Notes: generated from the sequence alone by a model not told the origin. A stretch of DNA of 64,000 nucleotides from Myxacorys almedinensis A (GCF_010091945.1 NZ_WVIE01000001.1:62001-126000); one strand, 5' to 3'. Counted from the first letter of the stretch, positions 27,242 to 36,369 are shown. Translations and numbers: made by a program.

Positions 27242-30001
27242 ATGGAAATCCTCTCGGTCAGCCTCAAAAATTTCAAGTCTCACAGCGATCGCTCCTTTGT
27301 GTTTCAACCCGGAACCAATGCCATTTGTGGCGAAAACGGCGCAGGCAAGACAAGCATTCTTGAAGCGATCGCGTGGGTTTTGTTTGACTACAAAGGCGAT
27401 TATAAAGTTGAAGATTTAGTCCGCAATGGTGCCAACAGTGCCCAAGCGCGAGTTTGTTTTGTGTCGAGCCGAGATCAGCGAACCTATGAAGTGCAACGCT
27501 GCACGCGAGCGGGCTACACGCTGTTTGACCCGCAATTGGGAGAAAGACTGGGCTACAGCCGGATCAAAGAAGAAGTGTTGCCGTGGCTGCGAGAGAATCT
27601 AGGCGTTCCCGTGGGGACAGATTTAGCCAAACTTTTTTCAAACACTATTGGCGTTCCGCAGGGCACGTTTACGGTAGATTTTCTGCAAACCGCAGAAAAG
27701 CGCAAACCGATTTTCGACGCAATTCTCAAGGTCGAAGAATATCGTCAGGTGAATCAGCAGATGCTATCTCTAGAAAAATATGCAAAAGCTGAAACAGAAC
27801 GCTTAGATCGAGAGATTAAACTGTATGATGAATCTCTGCAAGAATGGGAACCTCTAAGCCAGCAACGCCATGCGATCGCTAGAGAAATATCACAAATAGA
27901 AATTGATCTCACCCATTGGCGGCAACGCTTAGACCAGCTTCAGAACGAGCAAGAGGGCTATAGCGCGATCGCTGCCCAAGTTCAGCAACTTACCTCGCAA
28001 CTCGAAAATCTCAGTACCCGTATTCAGTCTGGCAGCCTCAACCTTGAGCGGCTCAACGCCGATCTTGCCATTGCGGAAAAAGCAGTTGAAATTTGCACCA
28101 CGCATCGAGAAAATTATCATACTGTTTTGCAGGCAGAAGCAATGCTAAAACAATTGGAGCGCGATCGCGCGACGCAACAAGACCTGTTGCAAAAACGGCA
28201 AGCTCTGATGGAGACTAGTGGCGCTTACCAAACCCAACTTGCCACAGTGCAGCAGCAGATCGAGCGGCGATCGCAGGTTGAAACAGAACTTAAACGGCTT
28301 GAGCCACTGATCGGGCAGCAAACAGATCTGGAAACGCAGCAGCAAAACATTAACCAACAGCTACAAGATTGCCAAAGCTGGAGACAAACGATCGCCCGTG
28401 ATGAACGTCGATTAACTCAACTTGAGACGCATCAAAAACAACTTAGCAACGAAATTGAGCGGCTAGAAGCATTGGGCGCGATCGTTCATCAAATTCCCTA
28501 TCTCGAACAGCAACTTCAACGCTATCAGCAACAGCTTAGTCGGATCGAAGCGGCTACTCAATTTGAATCGGATTTGCGCCAAATCATAACGCAAGCTCAG
28601 ACGCGAGAAAGTATTCATAACCGCCATATAAAAAACGCTACCGCAACATTAAAGGAACTGCAACAGGCAACACCGCTGTGGTCAACCCAAATTGAGGAGG
28701 TGCTGGTTGCGTTGGGCAATGGCTCTACCTCTCAAGAGCAGTTGATGGCAGACCTTCAAAGTATTTTAGATGACTTGTCTGAGCAAATTTTGGCTGAGCG
28801 ACTAAAGCAATTGCAGCAGGAAACTCAAGCTCAGTTAGATACGGCTCGGAGTCAGCAAGCGCAATATTTTACCCTTGAAGTTAAGTTTGATGATGAAGAA
28901 AAGCTAGCGACTGAAGTAGAAGAGGTGCGATCGCAGCTAGCTCAAGCCCAAACGCAGCTTGCGTCAGAACCCGACCTAAAGCAGCAGTTAGCCTATCTCA
29001 CAGGTCAACTTCAAACCCTTGAAAACCCTCGCGAACGGACAAGAATTTTACAGCGAGACCTCAACCAACAGGCAAATTTAGAGTCTCAGCAGCAAAAACT
29101 GGAGACACTGACTGCAAACATTGGAGGCGCGATCGCAGATCTAGATGCTCAACTCCAAGCCTTTGCCCATCTTTCTGCTCAGCTTTATCAACAGCAAGAA
29201 CTACGCGAACGCCATCGTAAAGATTATCAAATCTACTTAGAACATCAGCAATCTGCTAACAGCTATAAAGGTCGCAAACAGCAACTTGAAGAAGCAGCAA
29301 ATGATTTACAGTTGCTTCAGCAACAAGAAGCCGAACTTGCAACCCAGAAAGCAACCCTAGCCAAAACTTATGATCCTGAAAAAGTGGCAGACGTACAAAA
29401 AAATTATCAAGAAGCAAAAACGCAACAGATTACGCTAACTGCAATGCTACCTGAAAAACTAAAACGTCTAGAAGAATACGATGAACGGCTATCAAGACTT
29501 CAGGTCATTCAGCAAAAACGTACACAAGCGCAGGCAGACCAAAAACGCAAACAAAAAACCGAGCGATTCATTAAATTTGCTCGTAAAGCTTACAAAGAAG
29601 CAGGACCTAGAATCACAGAACGTTATGTTCACAACATCTCGCGGGAAGCCGACAAACTATTTCGCGAGCTAATGAACCGCCCAAATGTTGCCCTAGAGTG
29701 GACTCGTGACTATGAGATTGTGATTCAGGAGGGCGCTCATTCCCGTCGCTTCATTAATCTTTCAGGAGGAGAGCAAATGTGTGCGGCGTTGGCGGTTCGA
29801 CTGGCGTTGCTCAAGGTGTTGGCAGATATTAATATCGCCTTTTTCGATGAGCCAACCACTAATATGGATAGACCCCGACGCGAAAGTTTGGCAGATGCGA
29901 TCGCAAACATCAAAACCTTCCGTCAACTCTTTGTCATCAGCCACGATGACACGTTTGAGAAAGTGACAGAAAACATCATTGTAGTGGAGCGAGACGCCTA
30001 A
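27242..30001 (+). CDS. SbcC/Rad50-like SMC-family ATPase
   Basis: 919-residue ATPase with the two-headed SMC/Rad50 layout. The N-terminal head has Walker A (NAICGENGAGKTSILEAIAWV, near 25-45), then a long coiled coil rich in Q, E, L and A (about 180-770). The C-terminal head has the ABC signature INLSGGEQMCAALAVRLALL and Walker B NIAFFDEPTTNMDRPR followed by the D-loop. In bacterial SbcC and Rad50 the coiled coil turns at a CxxC zinc hook; I find no CxxC anywhere in this protein. No SbcD (Mre11 nuclease) gene adjoins. It may act in double-strand-break or hairpin processing with a distant partner, or be a divergent SMC-like protein of another role. ATP hydrolysis motifs are complete. Confidence 0.88.
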   Translation: MEILSVSLKNFKSHSDRSFVFQPGTNAICGENGAGKTSILEAIAWVLFDYKGDYKVEDLVRNGANSAQARVCFVSSRDQRTYEVQRCTRAGYTLFDPQLGERLGYSRIKEEVLPWLRENLGVPVGTDLAKLFSNTIGVPQGTFTVDFLQTAEKRKPIFDAILKVEEYRQVNQQMLSLEKYAKAETERLDREIKLYDESLQEWEPLSQQRHAIAREISQIEIDLTHWRQRLDQLQNEQEGYSAIAAQVQQLTSQLENLSTRIQSGSLNLERLNADLAIAEKAVEICTTHRENYHTVLQAEAMLKQLERDRATQQDLLQKRQALMETSGAYQTQLATVQQQIERRSQVETELKRLEPLIGQQTDLETQQQNINQQLQDCQSWRQTIARDERRLTQLETHQKQLSNEIERLEALGAIVHQIPYLEQQLQRYQQQLSRIEAATQFESDLRQIITQAQTRESIHNRHIKNATATLKELQQATPLWSTQIEEVLVALGNGSTSQEQLMADLQSILDDLSEQILAERLKQLQQETQAQLDTARSQQAQYFTLEVKFDDEEKLATEVEEVRSQLAQAQTQLASEPDLKQQLAYLTGQLQTLENPRERTRILQRDLNQQANLESQQQKLETLTANIGGAIADLDAQLQAFAHLSAQLYQQQELRERHRKDYQIYLEHQQSANSYKGRKQQLEEAANDLQLLQQQEAELATQKATLAKTYDPEKVADVQKNYQEAKTQQITLTAMLPEKLKRLEEYDERLSRLQVIQQKRTQAQADQKRKQKTERFIKFARKAYKEAGPRITERYVHNISREADKLFRELMNRPNVALEWTRDYEIVIQEGAHSRRFINLSGGEQMCAALAVRLALLKVLADINIAFFDEPTTNMDRPRRESLADAIANIKTFRQLFVISHDDTFEKVTENIIVVERDA

Positions 30002-30488
30002 CTAAGGTGCATTTTTGGGGACAGATTCGTGCTTCTGTACATTCGATTTTTACTATCTCTACTCTAATTGCACAGGGCTGAGTGGCGCAGAAGGGAACGC
30101 TATTATTTCGGTCATTGTGCGTTTAAGAACCATCGATTTTGCTGGGGTGACTAGCAAACAGATAGCAACTGTCGCCAAACTCGCCGTCAATAACAATTCT
30201 GGAATGGGTTCTTTAGAACGCCGTATCAAACGATATTTTTCTATGAAAAATCGAGAAAAGAAATTAAACATCGCGGTTTTTAGTGTGAATCAACCTGTTA
30301 TTTTTCTCTGTATGCCCTGCTTGTGATGTGACAGTTCAATTCATCAGCAAGGTTGTCTATCTAGTTGTCTATCTAGAGTCGCGATCGCAACCTTCAACTC
30401 AAGGTCATGATCATAAGGTCAAGATTTAGTCAGCATTTCCAATCGCGCTTTTTGATCGATTGGAGCGAGCCTTCAAAGATGAGTAACG
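30002..30488. other. Poorly coding stretch, possible gene remnant, with 12-bp tandem repeat
   Basis: A 103-codon frame on the plus strand (30015-30326) includes SVIVRLRTIDFAGVTSKQI and LERRIKRYFSMKN, loosely like the N-terminus of a transposase, but it has many Cys and Tyr residues early and no start context. I do not call it a gene. TTGTCTATCTAG is repeated twice in tandem at 30353-30376. The A/T content is higher than in the neighbours, which fits decayed insertion DNA. Confidence 0.35.
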
Positions 30489-30773
30489 CTAACTGCTACA
30501 ATGCTTTTCTAGCCTGCTTTGGTATAGGCAGGTCAAGAACTGAATTTCAGTGTAGAGTCGTTGATGCAGATGGCTTTGCTGAGTTTGGGAAAATTGGTTG
30601 TGGGGCATTGCGGTGATAGATACGTAAGTTCTAATTCGCGCGTTTAACAAATCAACAATTTGTGGTAGAGTGACCCCGCTAGGCTGCCTTACTTGGTGAA
30701 ATAAAGCTTGAATAATAGGTAAAGTTGATGCATCAGAAAGGCAAGATTTTGCTTCTTTGACAACGATAGTCAT
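30489..30773 (-). CDS. Candidate small protein, 94 residues, unknown
   Basis: ATG 30773 is preceded on the minus strand by GAGGAAGG, an excellent ribosome binding site at six-base spacing. A -10 element and repeated block lie further upstream (30803-30846). The product starts MTIVVKEAKSCLSDAS, has an amphipathic middle (LPIIQALFHQVRQPSG, LPQIVDLLNARIRTYV) and a polar His/Gln-rich end, with no motif I recognise and no signal peptide. The second half has unusual composition, so the original protein may have ended earlier or been frameshifted. Promoter, ribosome site and start together support expression; function is unknown. Confidence 0.45.
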   Translation of the reverse strand: MTIVVKEAKSCLSDASTLPIIQALFHQVRQPSGVTLPQIVDLLNARIRTYVSITAMPHNQFSQTQQSHLHQRLYTEIQFLTCLYQSRLEKHCSS

Positions 30774-30802
30774 TGTTTACCTTCCTCGATTTTTAGGGTT
30801 AG

Positions 30803-30846
30803 ATTGTTACACGATCATAGAAAGATTGTTGCGCGATTATAGAAAG
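30803..30846 (-). promoter_or_regulatory. Duplicated 22-bp block with -10 elements
   Basis: Two adjacent 22-bp copies (30803-30824, 30825-30846) differ at three positions. On the minus strand each contains a -10-like hexamer: TATAAT at 30841-30836 and TATGAT at 30819-30814. They lie 30-73 bases upstream of the small gene ending at 30489. No good -35 was found; TTCCAC at 17 bases is weak. This looks like a promoter whose -10/operator has been duplicated. Confidence 0.5.
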
Positions 30847-31043
30847 CCGATCCTTGCTGTGGAACAAGAATCGACCTGGATATCTTTGGAGATCCGATAT
30901 TTCTAGAGTAAGGTTTGAATGTTAGGAAACCGAGTCTAAATTGAGGGGAAATCGGGGGGATATATTTTTGGCAAGCTATTAACTTGGTAGCCATTGAGAT
31001 TGCGGCTCCCGCCACCCCAACCTTTTTATTTTGGGATCGGCTA

Positions 31044-31718
31044 TCAGATTTGCTTCAAACGGTATCCTAACCCATGCACCGTTTCGATCAGATCCTCAGC
31101 CGTTCCTGCCTCCCGCAATTTTTGGCGGAGCGTTTTGATGTGAGACTTAACCGCTTCTTCAGAAGGAGGATCTTCGAGCGACCAGACCCGCTCGATAATT
31201 TCGGGACGGCTCCACACTCGCCGCCGACTCGAAACTAGAAGCTCTAAAATCGCATATTCTTTGGGCGTCAAATTCAAAACTTGGTCGCTGTAGGTTGCTT
31301 CGTAGGTCATTGGGTTGATCGATATATTACCCCATGTGAGCGCAGATTCGGCGCGAGAAGTTCCCCGTCGCAGCAGCGCTCGCACTCGCGCTAACACCTC
31401 GCGTAAAACGAAGGGCTTGACCATGTAATCGTCGGCTCCAGCATCCAAACCAATGATCTTGTCATCGATCGTATCTCGTGCCGTGAGCATCAAAATAGGC
31501 AAATTGATCTCGCGATCGCGGATCAGTCGGCAGAGTGTGATCCCGTCGAGTTTTGGCAGCGTCACATCGAGCAGTACCAAGTCATACTCCAGCGTCTTCA
31601 CGCAATGCCACCCTAAATCACCGTCGTGCGCCACATCAACGACATATTGGCGACTGGTGAGGGCTTCGGTTAACAAATCAGCGATCTGAACATCATCTTC
31701 AACCACTAGAATCCGCAT
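31044..31718 (-). CDS. OmpR-family response regulator
   Basis: Two-component output protein, 224 residues. The receiver domain (1-118) has the acidic pocket (VVEDD), the phosphorylated Asp in DLVLLDVTLPKLDG, the Thr in MLTARD and Lys in YMVKPF. The C-terminal winged helix (about 130-224) has LTPKEYAILELLVSSRRRV, the recognition segment EEAVKSHIKTLRQKLR and the wing VHGLGYRLKQ. It is divergent from a CHASE3 histidine kinase with only 72 bases between, so the two are probably a pair and share a control region. The regulon is unknown. Confidence 0.93.
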   Translation of the reverse strand: MRILVVEDDVQIADLLTEALTSRQYVVDVAHDGDLGWHCVKTLEYDLVLLDVTLPKLDGITLCRLIRDREINLPILMLTARDTIDDKIIGLDAGADDYMVKPFVLREVLARVRALLRRGTSRAESALTWGNISINPMTYEATYSDQVLNLTPKEYAILELLVSSRRRVWSRPEIIERVWSLEDPPSEEAVKSHIKTLRQKLREAGTAEDLIETVHGLGYRLKQI

Positions 31719-31790
31719 TGAAGGTTAATATTTTGAAATAGGACTCTGCTACTTCTATAGCCTAAAGGACAGTAAGACCTTAGGACAACG

Positions 31791-33179
31791 ATGAAATGGA
31801 AATGGTCACGGGAAGGAAAATGGGTTGTTGGCGGCTACCTGCTGGCATTCTTGCTAACCGGCGGGACAAGCGCCATCTCCTATCAAAACGCGGCTCGGCT
31901 CGCAGAAAGCACCACAAAGGTAAAACGCACTCAAGAAGTGATTGGAACACTGCTTGGCATTCTGGGCACGTTGAATGAGGCAGAATCAGGACGGCGAGGC
32001 TACATTCTTTTAGGAGACCGGGCAGAGCTAGATCGCTATCAGCTTGCCATCACAAAACTCGATCCCGCGATCGCTCGGTTACAAACGTTGATCCAAGATC
32101 ATCCCGCTCAGCAGCAGCGACTTGCCGACTTAAAATCGCTGATCGAGCAACGGCTAGTGATTTCTAAAACGTCGATCGAAACCTACCAAACCGGGGAAGC
32201 CCCAACCACTCAATCTCGGTTAGGGACGGCTAGCAGCCGCAATCGCGCTGACATTCATCAGGTCGTCAGCACCATGCAAGATGAAGAGGGAAAGACCCTA
32301 GAAATTTGGGTAGAACAATCTCAGTCGAGCATTCAAGCGCGGATGCTGATTGAGCTTTTAGGTAGCGTCGTCTCATTTGGAATTCTTTTAGGAGTGTTTG
32401 GCTTGCTCTATCGCCAAACCCTAAAACGCCAGCAAGCAGAGAAACGGGAACTGATCCTCGCCCAAGAAAAAGAACTAGGCGAACTAAAGCTTCAATTTTT
32501 CTCGATGACTTCCCATGAATTTCGGACGCCTCTGAGCATCATTCTCGGTTCTGCCGAACTGCTAGAAGATGCTTTGCGCCCGATCGTCGAGCCGCCCAAA
32601 CTCAAAAATCTCTACCGGATTCAGGTTTACGCCCAGTTGATGACCGGCTTACTTGCAGACGTGTTGATGCTCTCAAGAGCCGAAGCAGGGCGCTTAGAGT
32701 TTCAGCCTAAATTGGTTGAAATGCAGGCGTTTTGCCTCAATCTTGTTGAAGATATCCAAGTGCTCGGCACGGCACGCCATCCCATTCGGTTCGTAAAACA
32801 AGGGCAGGTTACTCATGCGTGGATAGATGAACATCTGATGTACTCGGTTTTAAGCAACTTGCTATCGAATGCGATCAAATATTCCCCAGAAGGTAAAACG
32901 GTTGACTTTACGCTTGTTTGTGAGCCAGATTCTACAACTTTCCACATTAGGGATGAGGGAATCGGGATGCCGCTAGACTTACAAGAAGTGTTATATCAAC
33001 CGTTTCAACGGGGCGAAAACGCTAAAAAAATCTTAGGCACAGGCTTAGGATTAGCCCTAGTTAAAAAATGTCTCGACCTGCATCACGGGCAAATTACTGT
33101 GGACAGCGAAGTCGGAGTTGGAACGCAGTTCACTGTAAAAATTCCTCAGTCTCAGACTGAACTTAGCGATCAGCGCTAG
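31791..33179 (+). CDS. Sensor histidine kinase with CHASE3 domain
   Basis: 462 residues. First membrane helix about 13-31, then an extracytoplasmic CHASE3 helix bundle (about 35-180, with LNEAESGRRGYILLGDRAEL typical of the family), second membrane helix about 185-207, a short coiled linker, HisKA with the phosphorylated His in MTSHEFRTPLSIILG (about 241), and HATPase with LLSNAIKYSPEGKTV, DEGIGMP and GTGLGLALVKK. All catalytic motifs are intact. There is no HAMP domain. It is divergent from the OmpR-type regulator and probably its cognate. The signal is unknown. Confidence 0.93.
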   Translation: MKWKWSREGKWVVGGYLLAFLLTGGTSAISYQNAARLAESTTKVKRTQEVIGTLLGILGTLNEAESGRRGYILLGDRAELDRYQLAITKLDPAIARLQTLIQDHPAQQQRLADLKSLIEQRLVISKTSIETYQTGEAPTTQSRLGTASSRNRADIHQVVSTMQDEEGKTLEIWVEQSQSSIQARMLIELLGSVVSFGILLGVFGLLYRQTLKRQQAEKRELILAQEKELGELKLQFFSMTSHEFRTPLSIILGSAELLEDALRPIVEPPKLKNLYRIQVYAQLMTGLLADVLMLSRAEAGRLEFQPKLVEMQAFCLNLVEDIQVLGTARHPIRFVKQGQVTHAWIDEHLMYSVLSNLLSNAIKYSPEGKTVDFTLVCEPDSTTFHIRDEGIGMPLDLQEVLYQPFQRGENAKKILGTGLGLALVKKCLDLHHGQITVDSEVGVGTQFTVKIPQSQTELSDQR

Positions 33180-33199
33180 TAAATTGTCAACGTTGAGTT

Positions 33200-33326
33200 G
33201 ATGGGTGGAGGGGTAAGAGGGTGGATGGGTAGATGGAGATGTTACCCATCCACCCATCCACTTATCGATTCCTCCACTCCTCCACTCCTAGTCCCCCATT
33301 TCAATCTTGATAGACCACTAGAGACC
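33200..33326. repeat. Dispersed hairpin element, copy B
   Basis: GTGGATGGGTA (33221-33231) pairs perfectly with TACCCATCCAC (33243-33253) around an 11-base loop. Outer G-rich and C-rich blocks (GGTGGAGG and CCTCCACTCC) extend the pairing. The order ACCCATCCACCCATC, CGATTCCTCCACTCC, TAGTCCCCC, CTTGATAGACC matches copy A at 16568-16668. It lies just after the kinase stop. Confidence 0.6.
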
Positions 33327-33432
33327 CCTGGCAACTTCTCCAAAATTGCCCATCTGCGCCCGGTTGGGTGCTGCGATCGCGGCTTATAATTTAACCTCAG
33401 TTCGATCGCGCCCAGCGCTTCTATCACCCCTG

Positions 33433-33529
33433 TGTGAACCAGCAGGCTAGGAGGAAGCTGGCGACCGTTAGTTCACAATACCAACTCCGTTAGGTCATGA
33501 TACGCCTGGCGAAGTTCTGCATGCAGGCG
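33433..33529 (+). other. Possible structured leader of the potassium transporter gene
   Basis: TGTGAAC (33433-33439) pairs with GTTCACA (33471-33477), enclosing CAGC (33440-33443) with GCTG (33457-33460). A second hairpin CGCCTG/CAGGCG spans 33503-33529. This is the 130 bases before the TrkH gene. It does not match the c-di-AMP riboswitch or any other class I know, so I only note that the RNA could fold. Confidence 0.3.
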
Positions 33530-33566
33530 GTTCTCAGGTTCAGTTTGTCCCTCATCCCTTCTTCCC

Positions 33567-34907
33567 ATGACCGTTTCCCGTACCATTTGCTTAGGCTTCT
33601 TAACGGTGATCACAGCCGGTACATTGCTTCTGATGTTGCCCCTCTCAACTACAAATGCAGGGTGGAATCATCCCATCGTTGCCTTATTTACCGCCACCTC
33701 TGCGGTGTGTGTAACCGGGCTGTCGATCGTGGATGTGGGTCAGTTCTACACATTTTGGGGACAGTTGTTCATTGTTCTTTTAGTGCAAGTTGGTGGCTTG
33801 GGATACATGACTGCAACCACCGTTCTGCTGTTGATTTTGGGACGACGATTGGGGCTACGAGACAAAATTGCTATCCAACAATCGCTCGATGTGCAAGGGC
33901 TATCTGGTTTGTCTGGCTTGCTGCGATCGATCATCGCCACAACCCTGTTTTTTGAAGTGGCGGGCGTGGTGCTGTTTATGCCAATTTTTTTGCCCCAGTT
34001 TCGGGATCGTCCTGCGATCGCGCTGTGGCAGTCTATTTTTCACAGCATTAATGGGTTTAACAATGCGGGGTTCAGCCTATTTTCTGACAATTTGATCCAA
34101 TATGCTGCCAACCCCGCCCTGGTAGTGGTAATGAGCGGGCTAATTGTCTTTGGCGGCATTGGCTATCAGGTGATCATGGAGATGTATTTGTGGGGACGCG
34201 ATTGCACCCAAAATGCCTCTCGTAAATTGCTCTTTTCGCTAAACTTCAAAATTGCGATCAGTACAACGTTATTTTTGCTAGGGGCAGGAACGCTCGCCTT
34301 TTTTATGACCGAGTTTCGCAATCAGCAAACCATCGGCGGCTTGGACTGGTCAGGAAAATTTTTGGCAGCTTGGTTCCAATCAGTGACAACGCGCACGGCA
34401 GGCTTTAACACGATCGACACAACGAAGATGACGACCGCAGGGCTATTTATTACGATCGCACTGATGTTTGTGGGTGCGAATCCGGGCAGTACGGGCGGCG
34501 GCATCAAAACCACGACCGTGCGAGTGTTGGCAAGCTGCACAAAAGCCGTGCTGCAAGGCAAAGAGGAGGTGCTGTGCTATAACCGGCAGATTCCGAATGC
34601 GTTGATCTTTAAAGCGATCGCCGTCTTGATGGGATCGATCGCCACGGTTGTGATCGCCACAATCTTAATTGCCCTGACCGATCCAGAGATTGGTTTTATT
34701 GGCATTTTGTTTGAAGTGGTTTCTGCCTTTGCGACGGTAGGGCTATCGGCAGTGGGAACCGCAAATATTTCAGTGCCTGGGCAACTGCTACTGATTCCTG
34801 TTATGTACGTTGGGCGAGTCGGGGTCTTGCTGATGATGAGCGCTATTTTGGGCGATTCTAAACCCAGTTTTGTCAACTATCCTGAAGAAAATTTGCTCGT
34901 TGGTTAA
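33567..34907 (+). CDS. TrkH/KtrB-family potassium (or sodium-coupled K+) channel subunit
   Basis: Membrane pore subunit of a Ktr/Trk K+ uptake system, 446 residues, about eight to ten membrane helices in four M1-P-M2 repeats. The four selectivity-filter segments are visible, each with the conserved Gly: TSAVCVTGLS, INGFNNAGFSLF, VTTRTAGFNTID and ASAFATVGLSAVG; GSTGGGIKTTTVRVL lies in the third repeat. The Gly in the first P-loop (VTGLS) is the feature tied to K+ selectivity in KtrB. A TrkA-type regulatory protein follows 106 bases on, so the two are one unit. The start at ATG 33567 lies after a possible structured leader. Confidence 0.94.
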   Translation: MTVSRTICLGFLTVITAGTLLLMLPLSTTNAGWNHPIVALFTATSAVCVTGLSIVDVGQFYTFWGQLFIVLLVQVGGLGYMTATTVLLLILGRRLGLRDKIAIQQSLDVQGLSGLSGLLRSIIATTLFFEVAGVVLFMPIFLPQFRDRPAIALWQSIFHSINGFNNAGFSLFSDNLIQYAANPALVVVMSGLIVFGGIGYQVIMEMYLWGRDCTQNASRKLLFSLNFKIAISTTLFLLGAGTLAFFMTEFRNQQTIGGLDWSGKFLAAWFQSVTTRTAGFNTIDTTKMTTAGLFITIALMFVGANPGSTGGGIKTTTVRVLASCTKAVLQGKEEVLCYNRQIPNALIFKAIAVLMGSIATVVIATILIALTDPEIGFIGILFEVVSAFATVGLSAVGTANISVPGQLLLIPVMYVGRVGVLLMMSAILGDSKPSFVNYPEENLLVG

Positions 34908-34919
34908 CCAATTCAAACT

Positions 34920-35045
34920 ATGATCAAATCTACCCTCTGTTGTCTGATGGTCGCTTCGCTACTGGCGACGTTTTCTTCAGCAACAGGTCTCTATCATTAC
35001 ACTGGAGAAGTTTGTGAATCTGTCTTCACTAAGTTTCTTTCATAG
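34920..35045 (+). CDS. Candidate 41-residue membrane or exported peptide between trkH and trkA
   Basis: ATG 34920 to TAG 35045 encodes MIKSTLCCLMVASLLATFSS followed by ATGLYHYTGEVCES and a short end: a signal-like or membrane-spanning N-terminus and two to three Cys. It starts 12 bases after the TrkH stop and overlaps the TrkA start (35014) by 32 bases. No clear ribosome binding site precedes it. Translation through it could couple the two genes. It may also be chance. Confidence 0.3.
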   Translation: MIKSTLCCLMVASLLATFSSATGLYHYTGEVCESVFTKFLS

Positions 35046-35715
35046 TTTGCGCGCTGATCGCAAAAACAAGCAATTTGCAGTTATTGGGTTAGGGCGGTTT
35101 GGGCGCGCCGTCTGCGGTACGCTGCACCATGCAGGGCACGAGGTTTTGGCGATTGACACCGACATGTGTAAAGTTGACCAAGCGTTGAGCGATCGCATCG
35201 TTACCCACGCTAGACAACTCGACTCGACTCAACCAGCGGCCCTAAGGGAAGCTGGAATTTTTGAGCAAGATACGGTGATTGTGGCAATCGGGAACTATGT
35301 GCAAGAAAGCATCATTACCACGCTCAATGTCAAAGAAGGGGGGGTGCGCCATGTGGTTGCCAAGGCGTCTTCAGAGATTCATGAAAAGCTGCTTAAGAAA
35401 GTTGGGGCTGATCATGTTGTCTTTCCAGAGCATGAAATGGGCTATACTCTAGCGCGATCGCTCACCAAACCGGGCATCTTAGAGCGCTTTGATCTCGACC
35501 CAGAACACAGCATCGTTGAGCTAATTATCCCAGAGAATTTTGGCGGTAAAACGATCGCCGAACTCCAACTTCGGGCTAGATATCGGCTAAACCTCCTCGC
35601 ATTTAGTCACAACGGCAAATTTATCATCAATCCTGACCCTCATACTCGGCTGTTGACCGGGACTGCGATCGTGGTCATTGGGTCAAACAAAGATATTGAC
35701 CAGTTGCCGATCTAA
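35014..35715 (+). CDS. TrkA/KtrA-type NAD(P)-binding regulator of potassium uptake
   Basis: Cytoplasmic ring protein that gates the TrkH/KtrB pore. 233 residues with a GTG start at 35014. The RCK_N domain starts at QFAVIGLGRFGRAVCGTL (Rossmann GxGxxG) and goes on with the acidic end of strand 2 (VLAIDTD). The RCK_C domain (about 150-233) includes SIVELIIPENFGGKTIAELQ and the closing TAIVVIGSNKDIDQL. Such regulators bind NAD(H)/ATP in the N-domain and, in several cases, c-di-AMP in the C-domain. Confidence 0.92.
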   Translation: MNLSSLSFFHSLRADRKNKQFAVIGLGRFGRAVCGTLHHAGHEVLAIDTDMCKVDQALSDRIVTHARQLDSTQPAALREAGIFEQDTVIVAIGNYVQESIITTLNVKEGGVRHVVAKASSEIHEKLLKKVGADHVVFPEHEMGYTLARSLTKPGILERFDLDPEHSIVELIIPENFGGKTIAELQLRARYRLNLLAFSHNGKFIINPDPHTRLLTGTAIVVIGSNKDIDQLPI

Positions 35716-35933
35716 GCGGTTTGTTCATATTTAGCGCATGTTCTGAGGGTTGGAACGGTCTATCTACTCACACCTGATTCGATTTGGGTGCCTGTTCACC
35801 TAGATTAAGAATCGTAATTTTTTGATGCATCTGTGGTGAGGTCGCCTACATTGTTCCTGCCGTTTGACAAGCGAGTGAATCAGGAATTAAAGGGCACTAT
35901 TGAAGACAACCAAACACTGATCATCTAAATCTT

Positions 35934-36362
35934 ATGGAATACATGTTCATTCACCCGGTCATTGGTCTCATGCCAATGCTATTAGCTCAATTGGAAGATT
36001 CTGCTGATTCTGTTGCTAGCGCTGGCACTTCAGCCATAACGCTGTTGTTTTATGCGATCGCATATGTGTTTTTCTCGTTTTGCACTTGGAAAATTTTTCA
36101 GAAGTGCGGTACTGAGAATGCTTGGTTTGCTTGGATTCCCGTCCTAAGCCTCTATGCCCTGTTTAAAACAGTGGGGGATGAAAAAGCGGTTTTGTGGACG
36201 GTTCTCAGCATCATTCCGTGTGTTGGCATTGTGTCTGCCGTGATGTCGATCGTGGCGTGGGTTAAAGTGTTTCAAAAACTGGATAAGTCTCCTTGGCTAC
36301 TGTTGCTCTGCTTGACCGGAATCGGTACCTTTTTCGTATTTGGCTATGTCGCCTTTGCTTAA
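35934..36362 (+). CDS. DUF5684-type small membrane protein
   Basis: 142 residues with about four hydrophobic segments and the features of the DUF5684 family: CGTENAWFAWIPVLSLYALF, followed by VGDEKAVLWTVLSIIPCVGI and WVKVFQKLDKSPWLLLL. These proteins look like a short signal-peptidase-associated or structural membrane unit; function is unknown. ATG 35934 starts the frame; the end overlaps the next open frame by 23 bases, though the likely start of that gene lies further on. Confidence 0.75.
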   Translation: MEYMFIHPVIGLMPMLLAQLEDSADSVASAGTSAITLLFYAIAYVFFSFCTWKIFQKCGTENAWFAWIPVLSLYALFKTVGDEKAVLWTVLSIIPCVGIVSAVMSIVAWVKVFQKLDKSPWLLLLCLTGIGTFFVFGYVAFA

Positions 36363-36369
36363 TGCCATG

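Noticed and set aside
30015-30326. Possible transposase N-terminus on the plus strand
   Set aside because: Only weak resemblance in one segment; no start context, no catalytic residues and no downstream ORF. Kept as a poorly coding stretch.
33420-33566. c-di-AMP (ydaO) riboswitch before the potassium channel gene
   Set aside because: The expected conserved blocks are not present; only unspecific hairpins remain.
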